A stretch of DNA of 64,000 nucleotides, taken from positions 1 through 64,000 of the forward strand of contig CAKSAY010000002.1 of the NCBI GenBank assembly GCA_934438055.1, read 5' to 3'. Every line of letters begins with the position of its first letter. Position 1 is the first letter of the stretch. The position numbers were made by a program, and so were the translations under genes. A model generated the notes under the pieces. It had not been told where the DNA came from, did no database searches, and worked only from the letters and a program-made list of their open reading frames with translations. Below, piece by piece: positions 1-8,111 of this stretch. The DNA is from an uncultured Oscillospiraceae bacterium. GTDB lineage: Bacteria > Bacillota > Clostridia > Oscillospirales > Ruminococcaceae.

Positions 1-227
1 TTGAAACACTCACTTTAGGCGGGATCTCTACTAGCATGTGCACATGATCCGGGCATACTTCTGCTTCCACAATTTTTTACTTTCTTCCACTCGCATAGCA
101 TTCTCAGGATTTTTCCTACTTCCTGTCTCTTTTCCTTGTAAAAGATTTTTCTTCTGTATTTCGGTGCAAACACGATGTGGTATTTGCTATTCCATCTTGT
201 ATGTGTTAAACTATTCGTGTCATTCAT
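1..227 (-). pseudogene. tnpA: IS200-family transposase TnpA, frameshifted and partial
   Basis: The first 50 codons match the intact copy at 60146-60580 residue for residue. At 73-78 this copy has six T where the intact copy has five; the extra base throws the frame before the HUH (HVH) motif and before the catalytic tyrosine, so no active transposase can be made. The start is the ATG at 227, placed by a strong AAAGGAGGTC ribosome binding site. The 3' part is outside the window. It could still be mobilised in trans by the intact copy. Confidence 0.85.
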
Positions 228-370
228 TTTGATGACCTCCTTTTGGTGTTTTTTTGCAGTTGTCAAGCCGCAACCTTATTCTACACCAAAAGGAGTTTCT
301 TTTTTTCATCATCGGCTTTCGCCTTCCACTGAACCACTCGCCTAGCGAGTGGTTTTCTTTATACAAAAAA
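1..370 (-). mobile_element. IS200/IS605-family insertion sequence, partial copy cut by the window edge
   Basis: This stretch is nearly identical to the element near 60.35-60.72 kb, covering the transposase start, its ribosome binding site, the upstream region and the end hairpin. The left-end hairpin has a perfect 10-bp stem (AACCACTCGC at 332-341, partner at 345-354, loop CTA), the kind of subterminal structure recognised by the single-strand transposases of this family. The copy joins host sequence at the T-tract of the terminator of the neighbouring hydrolase gene. The rest of the element lies beyond base 1. Confidence 0.85.
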
Positions 371-393
371 GAGCTCGAATATTCATTCGAGCT
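365..393 (-). terminator. Rho-independent terminator of the NlpC/P60 gene, abutting the IS200 end
   Basis: A 9-bp stem (AGCTCGAAT at 372-380, partner at 385-393, loop ATTC) is followed on the minus strand by a run of six T. The insertion sequence begins right at that T-run. Confidence 0.8.
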
Positions 394-415
394 TTAAACT
401 TTATGCATATTTTCA

Positions 416-1183
416 TCAATAAGGACGAGCAAAGAAAACCATCTTGTTTTGATCATATAAAGAACGTTGCACTACGCCGTTTGGAGATGCGTCAATAACC
501 TGATTGTTTCCTGCATAAATGCCAACATGACCAATGTTCATAAAACCACTGCCCCATGGATACTGCCAAAAAATCAAGTCTCCAGGCTGCAACTCGCCTT
601 TAGAAATACCTTTGCCGCTGTTGTTGAGCATTTGAGCCTGTCCACTTGAAGAATGCGGCAAGCTAATGCCCACTTGGCTATATGCCCAACACACCAAGCC
701 GGAACAATCAAGTGTTACACCATCATAGGAGCTGCCATAAGGAATTCCAATGCAGCTCTTTGCAGCGCTCACCACTCTCTGGCCAATGGAACCGGACGAT
801 GAATAACTTTCTTTTGATTTTTTTGACTGATTAGAATTAGAAGAAGATTTTTTCTGCGCCTGTTTCTTAGCCGCCTCTTCTTGCGCTTGCTTAGCAGCTT
901 GTTCCGCTGCTGCCTGTTCTGCTGCCGCTTGCGCCGCTGCCTGCGCCGCCTGTTCCGCTGCCAATTCCGCTGCCAGTTGTTCTGCCTGCTTTTTTTGTGT
1001 AATAGCTTGTCCGGCAGACTGATCATAACGAAAATTCAGCGGCATCACCATCTGCTGTGGCACAGACGAAAGCTGTGTCTCCTCAGCTGCAGAAGCCTGA
1101 AACTGTCCACCACTAAAAATCGCAGTTAAAAGAGATGCACAGAGCATAATAGAAATAAATTTTTTCTTTTTATTATGTATCAA
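416..1183 (-). CDS. Secreted NlpC/P60-family peptidoglycan endopeptidase
   Basis: A 255-residue cell-wall hydrolase that should cut peptide stems in peptidoglycan outside the cell. An N-terminal signal peptide (hydrophobic stretch ending in ASA) is followed by a low-complexity Ala/Gln/Glu coiled region and then a C-terminal NlpC/P60 domain from about residue 132. The catalytic Cys is in DCSGLV (about 160) and the His in GHVGIY (about 219); the third polar position is Asp (VIDAS) rather than the usual His. I place the start at the TTG at 1183 because GAGGTG lies 6 nt upstream; the ATG further upstream has no ribosome binding site and overlaps the promoter. Single gene with its own promoter and terminator. 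Confidence 0.9.
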   Translation of the reverse strand: MIHNKKKKFISIMLCASLLTAIFSGGQFQASAAEETQLSSVPQQMVMPLNFRYDQSAGQAITQKKQAEQLAAELAAEQAAQAAAQAAAEQAAAEQAAKQAQEEAAKKQAQKKSSSNSNQSKKSKESYSSSGSIGQRVVSAAKSCIGIPYGSSYDGVTLDCSGLVCWAYSQVGISLPHSSSGQAQMLNNSGKGISKGELQPGDLIFWQYPWGSGFMNIGHVGIYAGNNQVIDASPNGVVQRSLYDQNKMVFFARPY

Positions 1184-1229
1184 AGGATTCACCTCAAAAT
1201 AATTTTTTATATTTATTACAGCAACATCT

Positions 1230-1280
1230 ATTATAACAGACATAGAGACAAAATGTTTGTAATAACTGTAAACATTTTGT
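1230..1280 (-). promoter_or_regulatory. Promoter with extended -10 and an 11-bp inverted repeat upstream of the NlpC/P60 gene
   Basis: On the minus strand TGTTATAAT (TATAAT at 1235-1230) forms an extended -10 box about 45 bases before the TTG start. Just upstream is a perfect inverted repeat, ACAAAATGTTT at 1248-1258 and its complement at 1270-1280, separated by 11 nt, overlapping the -35 region. It could bind a dimeric regulator. Two TGTAA-type half-sites are present but 9 bp apart, not the 11 bp expected of WalR or PhoP boxes. Confidence 0.55.
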
Positions 1281-1770
1281 CATCAAAAAGTGCGAGAATA
1301 CGCATTTTTATTTCTAATATAATAATTAATTAAAACTTTTAACAAAATAATATGTCAGACTGAAACACTTCCTATCCTATCTTAGTCTCATTTATGACTT
1401 ATTAGTAACAATGGGATACAAAGTATAAACTGTGTATTGCTCTCAGTCATCCATTGTGTCTCTCTCATTCTACACTTGGGAATAATCATTTTTTATGAAT
1501 CTCATTTTCCGCCAAAGCCGCCTTTTAGCCAATTGGCTTTTAAATCAATCTCTTTGCATTGAATAGGGTGCAAAAAATCCCGTAATGTTATGCATTACGG
1601 GATTTTATTTTTTTGTAAAATGAAAAATCTGCTCAATCAAAGCCACTACGCGTCCTGGAATGTAAATATATTTAGAAACAGGGACATTCTGTTAGGCTAC
1701 AAAAATGATTAATACTGCCTTTTTTCAAAGACACTGCTCCACAAAGCTTGGTTGCTTGTTAAACACCTTG
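1281..1770. other. Intergenic region without a recognisable gene
   Basis: AT-rich, no open frame with a ribosome binding site on either strand. The only structure I see is the terminator at 1574-1606. Confidence 0.6.
1574..1606. terminator. Strong hairpin terminator, usable on both strands
   Basis: A 14-bp stem (AAAATCCCGTAATG at 1574-1587, partner at 1593-1606, 5-nt loop) with T-runs on both sides. It lies about 165 nt past the stop of the VanW-family gene and probably ends that transcript. Confidence 0.8.
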
Positions 1771-3369
1771 CTAAGCCGCACCAACCTCAATAATCTTTGG
1801 AAGCGGTTTATAATTACTCGGAATGTTTTCTGTTGAAACTACCTGCCCTTTATATGTCACTGTCTTTGTGACGTTAACCTTATATCCTGGCTGACCATTG
1901 GTTTTGACCTTTGAAGTTCCTGACGGCATGGAAGAATTCACTCTCTGTTCAGTGGATTGCGGAATGGTTTCTAAAGTCTGCGCCTGCATTGTGACTTCGT
2001 AATTATCATCATCAGACGGCGTTGAATACAACGAAACAGTAATGCTATTAGACGTTACATCTGTCATAATTTTAACCGGATCTTTTCTGGAATTTTTAAA
2101 TTTCAAATCAGGCCCGCCATCGCTAACAGTGGCGTCAAAGCCGGGCGGAACATAGCTAACAGTATAGCTGTGATTGTGTCTCTCTGTAATATCCATATTG
2201 GCATAAACCGCTGCAAGATAAATAGTCGTTGAAACTTGACAAATTCCACCGCCATAACCTGTTTCCATTCCATCAGAACTATAAACCGTTGACTCCTGAT
2301 AACCTTGAGCCTGCCCGGTGTTGCCCACAACTCTATGAAAGGAGAAAGCCTCTCCCGGATAAAGCACAGTTCCATTCACAAAAGAGGCTGCCCGCGCAAT
2401 ATTAAAGTTTCTTCCCTGATCTTTCGGACTAAAAGTTGTTGTATAGGTCGAAATAAGAGCCGGACAAGAGGCAGAATCATGCTGTTGTTTGAGCATATCG
2501 GTCGTAACTTTAGGTTTGGTGAGGGTCAAAGGGATAGTGTAACTTCCATTGGATGGATCGGTGACAATCGTTTGTGCCTGCGCCAAGTCAAAATCAATGC
2601 CCGTCACCTGTTCCTGATAGGTAAGTTTTCCGGAATTATCAATGGAATATGTTGCATCAGCAACATCTGTTTTGATTTCATTATGCACCTGATCCAAATG
2701 AATGGGAATGGTGTCATCTACAATCGGCTGCACAACAGCGTCCACTGTCGAAAACTTCATCTGATTCATCGCATTAACGACATCGCTAACAGCTTGCTGC
2801 ACATCAAAAGTAAGCCCCTGCTTTCCTGCTGTCACGATTAACGAAGCACCGCTAACTTCATAACTCGACGGAGTAGTTGGAATCTGCGTCTGCTGCGCCA
2901 GTTGATTAAAATAATCATTCAATTTTTGGGAATCATATTCAACAGGAACAGACAACGGCGTTTGCGATTTGGAAAAATCAAATTCTTTGGCCGAATGAAA
3001 AACAGTTTCCGGGTTAAAATGAAATTGATAGTCAGAAGCAGAGACAGGATAAGAATTACTATTAAATTGAAACGTCACTGTTGCGCTTGCAAAGGCCGAA
3101 TTGATTTGATTATTCACAGCATCGTTGACTTCCTGCTGATTCATTCCAGCCAGAGAAACCCCCTGAAACACGGCATTTTTGGGAAGAATTGAATCAAAAT
3201 ACGATTTAATTGAAATACCGCCGATAATGCTCCCTGCAATCACCACAACTGCTGCTGACAACACAACAATAGAAGCAGTTCTGTGGAGAAGGGCATAGTG
3301 GAAACAACGTTTGCAACGGGCAACGCCCTTGTTTAAAAAATGCTTTGGAAAGCCTTTTTGTAAATGCAT
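1771..3369 (-). CDS. VanW-family, YoaR-like cell-envelope protein
   Basis: A 532-residue membrane-anchored protein. There is one N-terminal membrane segment (about 35-55), then two extracytoplasmic regions like the peptidoglycan-binding YoaR-type domain, then the VanW domain (about 310-440, with the FNIARA, GEAFSFH and YGGGICQVSTT signatures), and a short G5-like tail with VTKTVTYKG near the end. VanW proteins occur widely in Firmicutes cell-wall contexts; their biochemical role is not settled. The start ATG is preceded by AAAGAGGT at a good distance. It stands alone, upstream of the terminator at 1574-1606. Confidence 0.85.
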   Translation of the reverse strand: MHLQKGFPKHFLNKGVARCKRCFHYALLHRTASIVVLSAAVVVIAGSIIGGISIKSYFDSILPKNAVFQGVSLAGMNQQEVNDAVNNQINSAFASATVTFQFNSNSYPVSASDYQFHFNPETVFHSAKEFDFSKSQTPLSVPVEYDSQKLNDYFNQLAQQTQIPTTPSSYEVSGASLIVTAGKQGLTFDVQQAVSDVVNAMNQMKFSTVDAVVQPIVDDTIPIHLDQVHNEIKTDVADATYSIDNSGKLTYQEQVTGIDFDLAQAQTIVTDPSNGSYTIPLTLTKPKVTTDMLKQQHDSASCPALISTYTTTFSPKDQGRNFNIARAASFVNGTVLYPGEAFSFHRVVGNTGQAQGYQESTVYSSDGMETGYGGGICQVSTTIYLAAVYANMDITERHNHSYTVSYVPPGFDATVSDGGPDLKFKNSRKDPVKIMTDVTSNSITVSLYSTPSDDDNYEVTMQAQTLETIPQSTEQRVNSSMPSGTSKVKTNGQPGYKVNVTKTVTYKGQVVSTENIPSNYKPLPKIIEVGAA

Positions 3370-3707
3370 AGAATAACCTCTTTAAAAATCAAAATCAATA
3401 ATATGTTATTATCATATCGCATAAATCCCGATTTTGCAACATCTTTTTTAAGACAATTGCAAAAATGAAGCGCAATATAATCCAAGCCGCTTTACTCTGT
3501 CAAGCAATACTCAGAAAAGAGCAACTCAATTGCTGAAACAGGAATCGAAATTCGTCCTCAAAGCGTTAAATGCTATAAGAAGAACACGCTGTGCACTCCA
3601 ATTGCTTTAAAAAATCAAATATATTCTTTTCTATACTATGCAAACAGGCAGCTTTTTAGTTTTAAAATTTGGAAAAATAAACCGATATATCTATATTCAC
3701 TTCAAAA
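3370..3707. other. Intergenic region between divergent genes
   Basis: AT-rich spacer holding the upstream regions of the VanW gene (minus) and spoVT (plus). Nothing else recognised. Confidence 0.5.
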
Positions 3708-3736
3708 GCATAAATCACCAAGAAAAGTAAATACTA
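3708..3736 (+). promoter_or_regulatory. Candidate sigma-G promoter of spoVT
   Basis: GCATA at 3708-3712, a 17-nt spacer and AATACTA at 3730-3736. This fits the forespore sigma-G consensus (GHATR, 17-18 nt, CATWHTA) with one mismatch, the first base of the -10. It sits about 40 bases before the spoVT start, and spoVT is sigma-G dependent in Bacillus subtilis. No comparable sigma-A promoter is visible there. Confidence 0.55.
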
Positions 3737-3774
3737 GAAACAGCCTTTGGCAAATTCATAAAGGAGGAAAACGT

Positions 3775-4314
3775 ATGAAAGCAACTGGCATAGTAAGAAG
3801 AATCGACGATTTAGGTCGTGTTGTCATACCAAAAGAAATTAGAAGAACTATGCGTATTCGCGAAGGCGATCCGCTTGAAATATATACAGAAAGCGGCGGA
3901 GAAATTGTATTTAAAAAATATTCTCCGATTGGGGAATTATCTTCCTTTGCCTCACAGTATGCAGAAGTTCTCCACAAAACTACAGGTATTCCTGCTGTTA
4001 TCTGTGACAGAGAACATGCCATTGCAGCGGCCGGAGTTCCAAAAAAAGAAATCCTCGAACGACGTGTGAGCACAGAGCTGGAAGACTACATGAATAGCCG
4101 TAAAATTTTTACAGCCGATTCAGATGAAAAAAGTCTTCAGCCCCTAGAGGGTGTCGAACGCACAGGTTTGGTCTGCGCACCAATCATCTCTTCCGGGGAT
4201 TTAAGCGGTGCTGTTATCTTTCTGGCTGATGAAAATACTCAAGAAAGTGATTCAACACAAATAAAACTTGCGCAAGCGGCCGCTCTGTTTTTAGGAAAAC
4301 AAATCGAGTCTTAA
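3775..4314 (+). CDS. spoVT: Stage V sporulation protein T, forespore transcription regulator
   Basis: A 179-residue protein, the usual SpoVT length. Residues 1-50 are the AbrB-type swapped-hairpin DNA-binding domain (the DDLGRVVIPKEIRR signature); the rest is the GAF-like domain found in SpoVT. It tunes sigma-G dependent genes late in forespore development. The start has AAAGGAGG 7 nt upstream. It is transcribed away from the phage-like operon and is probably a single-gene unit with a sigma-G promoter and the hairpin at 4331-4384. Confidence 0.95.
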   Translation: MKATGIVRRIDDLGRVVIPKEIRRTMRIREGDPLEIYTESGGEIVFKKYSPIGELSSFASQYAEVLHKTTGIPAVICDREHAIAAAGVPKKEILERRVSTELEDYMNSRKIFTADSDEKSLQPLEGVERTGLVCAPIISSGDLSGAVIFLADENTQESDSTQIKLAQAAALFLGKQIES

Positions 4315-4330
4315 TATTCCCTTGAAAAAC

Positions 4331-4384
4331 AAAGGCAAATGATTCCTTTCCTGCAAAGTGATGGATTCAATTTGCCTTTTGTGC
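4331..4384 (+). terminator. Probable spoVT terminator
   Basis: A 10-bp outer stem (AAAGGCAAAT at 4331-4340, partner at 4370-4379) with an imperfect inner part, followed by TTTTG. Weaker than the other terminators in the window. Confidence 0.5.
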
Positions 4385-4502
4385 TTGAAACGGCTCATTT
4401 TTAAAACATTTAATACCGGACGCAAAGGCGTTACATTCCATATGGCTGTTTCACAAACTTTATGTCCATTAGCTGTGAAATCTATGCCCTTATGAAAGAA
4501 AA

Positions 4503-4530
4503 AAAATCGACAGCCTCCGCTGTCGATTTT
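4503..4530 (-). terminator. Terminator closing the phage-like operon
   Basis: A perfect 12-bp stem (AAAATCGACAGC at 4503-4514, partner at 4519-4530, loop CTCC) with A and T runs on either side. It overlaps the last codons of the hub-like gene and could also stop transcripts coming from spoVT. Confidence 0.85.
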
Positions 4531-4531
4531 T

Positions 4532-5482
4532 TTAAACGCGATACATATCCCAAAGAATTAAATTCGTAAATGCACCGTTTTTATCAATACGCACTGTAGT
4601 GTGTCCGATATAAAAGTCTAAACGTTTAAACCTATCGTCCTTAAAAGTTACCAAATCCCCCGGATATGCATCCAATATTTCAGGAATAGTAATCTGATAT
4701 ATACGTGATTTAATGTTAGAATTTCGAATCACCTCAGCAGCGCCCTTGCTCTCAAGGCCGGCCCAAGATTCCGGAGGCCGGTAGTATCTCTCACGCTGAA
4801 TATTGTACTCTTGCGCATTCAGATTTTCATATACGTCGGAATAATCAAATTTATTTTCCGAAGCTTTCATATGCACAGTGGAAACAATACTGCTCCTGTC
4901 GTCAATATAACTGATAGACGTATAGTGATGTGCGCCGTCCTGGTTCCCAATCTCATAATATTTATAGCTAAACATATCAATTGTGAGCATTCCATCTCTG
5001 GTCAACAAGGGAATACAGCGATAATTTTGGCGGCAGAACAAATCGATAACCTGCCAAGCAGTCATTCCAACAGTAACCTCTAACCGCGTACAGGTTGTTG
5101 GGAAAAGATTGTGACTGGTAATGCCATAAGGCTCTGCATAGTCCTCAAACAGCTGCTGTGAAGTGTAATTTGCCAAAATGTCAGGCTGCACTTGATTTTG
5201 TACCATGCGCGCATGGTAACTTGTACAATGTAATTCAAAGAAACGTCCATTTTGATCTAGCTTGTCAATCTGTTGATCAATCATTCCTGAAAAGATAAGC
5301 GTTGAATCTGAAAACACCTCAATCGAAATAAAATCAGTATGGTTATCAATATCAGGAAATGGAAATACAGCTTCAAATTTATTGGAAATATCATATAAAT
5401 CCGCCGTAAATTCTGCGCTAATCGGATTGACAAGAACCATTGATTCACCCTTTTTGGTTGTAACCGTGCAGCTCAGGCTCAC
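4532..5482 (-). CDS. Phage tail hub / baseplate-like protein (gpP, XkdQ or late-control-D type)
   Basis: A 316-residue protein. Its layout, an N-terminal beta domain with LIFSGMIDQ followed by VTVGMTAWQVIDLFCRQ and a late PGDLVTFKDDRF motif, resembles the hub proteins of contractile tails. In a phage it would bridge tube and spike; here no tube, sheath or spike gene accompanies it. It is the last gene of the operon and overlaps the preceding stop by 4 nt, implying translational coupling. The family assignment rests on overall pattern, not on a decisive motif. Confidence 0.55.
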   Translation of the reverse strand: MSLSCTVTTKKGESMVLVNPISAEFTADLYDISNKFEAVFPFPDIDNHTDFISIEVFSDSTLIFSGMIDQQIDKLDQNGRFFELHCTSYHARMVQNQVQPDILANYTSQQLFEDYAEPYGITSHNLFPTTCTRLEVTVGMTAWQVIDLFCRQNYRCIPLLTRDGMLTIDMFSYKYYEIGNQDGAHHYTSISYIDDRSSIVSTVHMKASENKFDYSDVYENLNAQEYNIQRERYYRPPESWAGLESKGAAEVIRNSNIKSRIYQITIPEILDAYPGDLVTFKDDRFKRLDFYIGHTTVRIDKNGAFTNLILWDMYRV

Positions 5483-6180
5483 AAAAGCACCTCCATAAAT
5501 GTAAACTTACAGTCCAAGCAATCATCACTTATTTTTTCAGTAACCAGAGAAGTTAAAACACCCTGAAAAGAAATAGAGCCCACTGAAATCGTTTTAATCT
5601 CTCCCAATAAATAAAGAGAATACAAAGATTCATAATCATCGGCATTTCCTGTTGTAACGCCGCTTAACGTTCTTCTGCGCGTTCCTAAGTCCTGCATAAT
5701 ATCACCAATATACGGCGAAAAGGTCGCTGTCATCTGTCTTTTGCAGCTAAGCTGAAGACTGTCGGCATTGGCCAAAAAAGAATAATCTCCAAACAAAACA
5801 GGGGTTGTGTCCCATTGTTCCTCCGTATCCGTCTGAAAAAGAGCGATCGACTTTATATAATAAGCCTGCATCGTTTCAGTATAACCAACACCCTGCTCGG
5901 TCAAATGCTGAAAATATTTCACACTGTCTTCGCCAAGCGCCAGGCGCACCTTTTCTTGCAAAGCTTCGCATCCGCTGGAACGATTTTGAAACGGCGAATA
6001 AACCGTAATCGAAATTTTCACTTCCTCCTGATTTCCATCTGCAATTCCAACAGTAACAACGGGTGTACGGCAAATACTGTTAGAACGAATATATTCATAT
6101 TCTTCACGCACAAAGGCATCATTGTACATTGCCTCAGAAAGGAGATCTAAAACAGTTTCTTTGACTTCTTGTGGATTCAT
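5479..6180 (-). CDS. Phage-like tail or neck protein, possibly two-domain
   Basis: A 233-residue protein of uncertain family. The N-terminal half (about 1-120, with ITVYSPFQNRSSGCEALQ) resembles tail-completion proteins. The C-terminal half (RRRTLSGVTTGNADDYESLY onward, ending in KFTFMEVLL) resembles the C-terminal part of baseplate-associated proteins of the XkdP or gpN kind. The ATG overlaps the previous stop (ATGA) and has GGAGGAAT upstream. A fusion of two tail functions would fit a compacted cluster, but this is inference. Confidence 0.5.
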   Translation of the reverse strand: MNPQEVKETVLDLLSEAMYNDAFVREEYEYIRSNSICRTPVVTVGIADGNQEEVKISITVYSPFQNRSSGCEALQEKVRLALGEDSVKYFQHLTEQGVGYTETMQAYYIKSIALFQTDTEEQWDTTPVLFGDYSFLANADSLQLSCKRQMTATFSPYIGDIMQDLGTRRRTLSGVTTGNADDYESLYSLYLLGEIKTISVGSISFQGVLTSLVTEKISDDCLDCKFTFMEVLL

Positions 6181-6497
6181 TCAAATTCCTCCTCTACAAT
6201 GAAACGATAACAACAAAACATTGGGTCAAATCGGCCGCTCACCCTCTGAAAAGAACGTTTGCCAATTTGAATTTTGGTAATTGGTTCTAAAGAACGGGAC
6301 GGTGAAGATAAAACCATCCACAAATTATATTTTTGTCCGGAGCAAACGCCTACCGTTGTTGGCTGAGGTGTAAACTCCTCTGCTTTGCACGAAGAAATAG
6401 GAGATAAAACTCCCATTCCCTCAATCTTTCTATTCTCCACAATGGCCAAAAGTGGTTTTCCTAAAGCAGATATTTTATTGGTTAGATCCACTTGCAT
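6177..6497 (-). CDS. Small head-tail joining-like protein
   Basis: A 106-residue protein, rich in beta-strand-like stretches, with no motif I recognise. Its place directly after the connector-like gene, the 23-nt overlap with that gene and the 4-nt overlap with the next are typical of head-closure or stopper proteins. The function is inferred from position only. Confidence 0.5.
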   Translation of the reverse strand: MQVDLTNKISALGKPLLAIVENRKIEGMGVLSPISSCKAEEFTPQPTTVGVCSGQKYNLWMVLSSPSRSLEPITKIQIGKRSFQRVSGRFDPMFCCYRFIVEEEFE

Positions 6498-6870
6498 ACC
6501 GCACCTCCGGCGTAAGACTAAAATAAAAGTCGCCGCTGTCTTTTAAAAGTCCTCTGGCAACACTCCACCACTCATCTCTTAAACGGCGCGCATTCGATAA
6601 ATCCATGTTTTTATCCTGCGAAACAGACAGTCCATCACCTGAAAAAGAACCGCTCGGCATAGAGGACGCCTTAGATAGCTGATACCAATAATTTACTGTC
6701 GCGGCGCAAACATTGATTAAAATGTTCTCCTGCCCCTGCGTATTCGGATCCCGCAAATTCTCGTTCACCAAGGCAATCGCTAAATCAGCGAACTTGCTCT
6801 GTTCTATTGCATCTTCAGTCGAAAGCCCTGACATCTGTTTAAAGGCTTCCAGCACATCCATGTTGGTCAT
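6475..6870 (-). CDS. Head-tail connector-like protein
   Basis: A 131-residue, largely helical protein that follows the capsid gene, where phages encode gp6-type adaptor proteins that sit on the portal. No diagnostic motif is visible. The start chosen (ATG ACC at 6870) has AAAAGGAGGG about 8 nt upstream; another ATG a few bases earlier is out of frame. Confidence 0.55.
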   Translation of the reverse strand: MTNMDVLEAFKQMSGLSTEDAIEQSKFADLAIALVNENLRDPNTQGQENILINVCAATVNYWYQLSKASSMPSGSFSGDGLSVSQDKNMDLSNARRLRDEWWSVARGLLKDSGDFYFSLTPEVRYASGSNQ

Positions 6871-6922
6871 TCATATTCCCTCCTTTTAAAAAAGGGGAAC
6901 GGATTGTTCCCCTTAATACTAT

Positions 6923-7939
6923 TTATTCTATTGCAAGTGACAGCACCTTTGAAGCGTCTTTAAATATCTTAGAAAAGCCGGTAATCGTAGAAATGGTTGC
7001 TCTATCTAACTGTTTGTCAATTAATTTATCATACTCAACCATAATGTCAGAAGCAATCACTCTCTCCAATGCAAAACGCCTGTCAAATCCTAAAATCGTT
7101 CCCTCTGGAACCGTGCTGGATTTATAAAGAGTAGCGCCTAACGGCGAAGTCAACTTGCCGGTGCCTTGGAAATTTAAGCCTGTTAATGGGTTCTTAAATT
7201 CGTCTATAGAAAGCATTTTCATCATCATATCAGGCGATACGAGCATAGTATTCAACTGATAAGCTCCAAATTGATCCCAAAGGTTTAATAAGTCCTGATA
7301 TGTGAGCGTTTTAGCAGCGGCGGTCTCAATAACATCTGCCGGATTTTCGTTGCCGTCTCCATCCATAATGACAGTAACAGCATCTTGTAAAAGCGTTGTC
7401 GCAAGATAGGTTCCAATTTGTTTTAAAGTAACTGTAAACAAATCAAGCTTTTGATATTTGATAGCCTCATAGCTGGCCTCAAGCATTCTGCCCCGCTTTT
7501 TGAGAGCAACCAAATTGCTCTGTGCTTTCACTGTTGTGCTTGGAAAAGTTTCGCCCTCTGTTAAAAGTTTCATCGTTTTGTTGTTTTTATCCGGTATGGA
7601 CGTAATTGTTCGATAATCCATACTGTCAATCTTTGTTGTAGTGGCGACAATATCATCAATGATATTAGCTTCTTCCATACCCTGTCGAATCGCACGAGCA
7701 AGATATTCCGGGAACAACGCAGGCGCATCGGAAGTCTGATAAAATTTTTGAACAGCGTCAGAACCTGCTCCTGAAACCTTGATGTCAAATCGCTTCAACT
7801 GTCTTTCAAATGCATCTAAATGTTCAAGAGAAGTGCCTCTATATTCCGAAGAAGGATCCATCTCCTCCAAGACTTCTGTAAAACTCTTGTTAGGAACTGC
7901 ATACATTCCCTTTTCTAATTTAATATTCTTATAATTCAT
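6923..7939 (-). CDS. Phage major capsid protein
   Basis: A 338-residue protein in the capsid position between protease and connector. It has the features of an HK97-fold coat protein: a mixed N-terminal arm, a long central region with the GRMLEASYEAIKYQ spine-helix-like segment and a late P-domain-like part (NTMLVSPDMMMKML, GATLYKSSTVPEGT). The start is the ATG at 7939 with TGGAGGGAA 5-8 nt upstream; the longer frame adds residues without support. The gene is intact. A 172-nt gap separates it from the protease gene. Confidence 0.75.
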   Translation of the reverse strand: MNYKNIKLEKGMYAVPNKSFTEVLEEMDPSSEYRGTSLEHLDAFERQLKRFDIKVSGAGSDAVQKFYQTSDAPALFPEYLARAIRQGMEEANIIDDIVATTTKIDSMDYRTITSIPDKNNKTMKLLTEGETFPSTTVKAQSNLVALKKRGRMLEASYEAIKYQKLDLFTVTLKQIGTYLATTLLQDAVTVIMDGDGNENPADVIETAAAKTLTYQDLLNLWDQFGAYQLNTMLVSPDMMMKMLSIDEFKNPLTGLNFQGTGKLTSPLGATLYKSSTVPEGTILGFDRRFALERVIASDIMVEYDKLIDKQLDRATISTITGFSKIFKDASKVLSLAIE

Positions 7940-8111
7940 TTTATTCCCTCCAAAAATTATTTTTCTGAACACGTCGAGCAATCATCTCAAAAAATCAATT
8001 CATCCTTTCCATGCAAAGCATCAAGCATAACTTTTATATGATGATTTGTTTTTTCTTTTAATGTAGAGCGATTTTCAAACGTGATATAAATACGAGTTGC
8101 AGATAACAGTG

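Noticed and set aside
1258..1272. WalR or PhoP box upstream of the NlpC/P60 gene
   Set aside because: The two TGTAA-like half-sites are 9 bp apart instead of 11, so I report only the inverted repeat.
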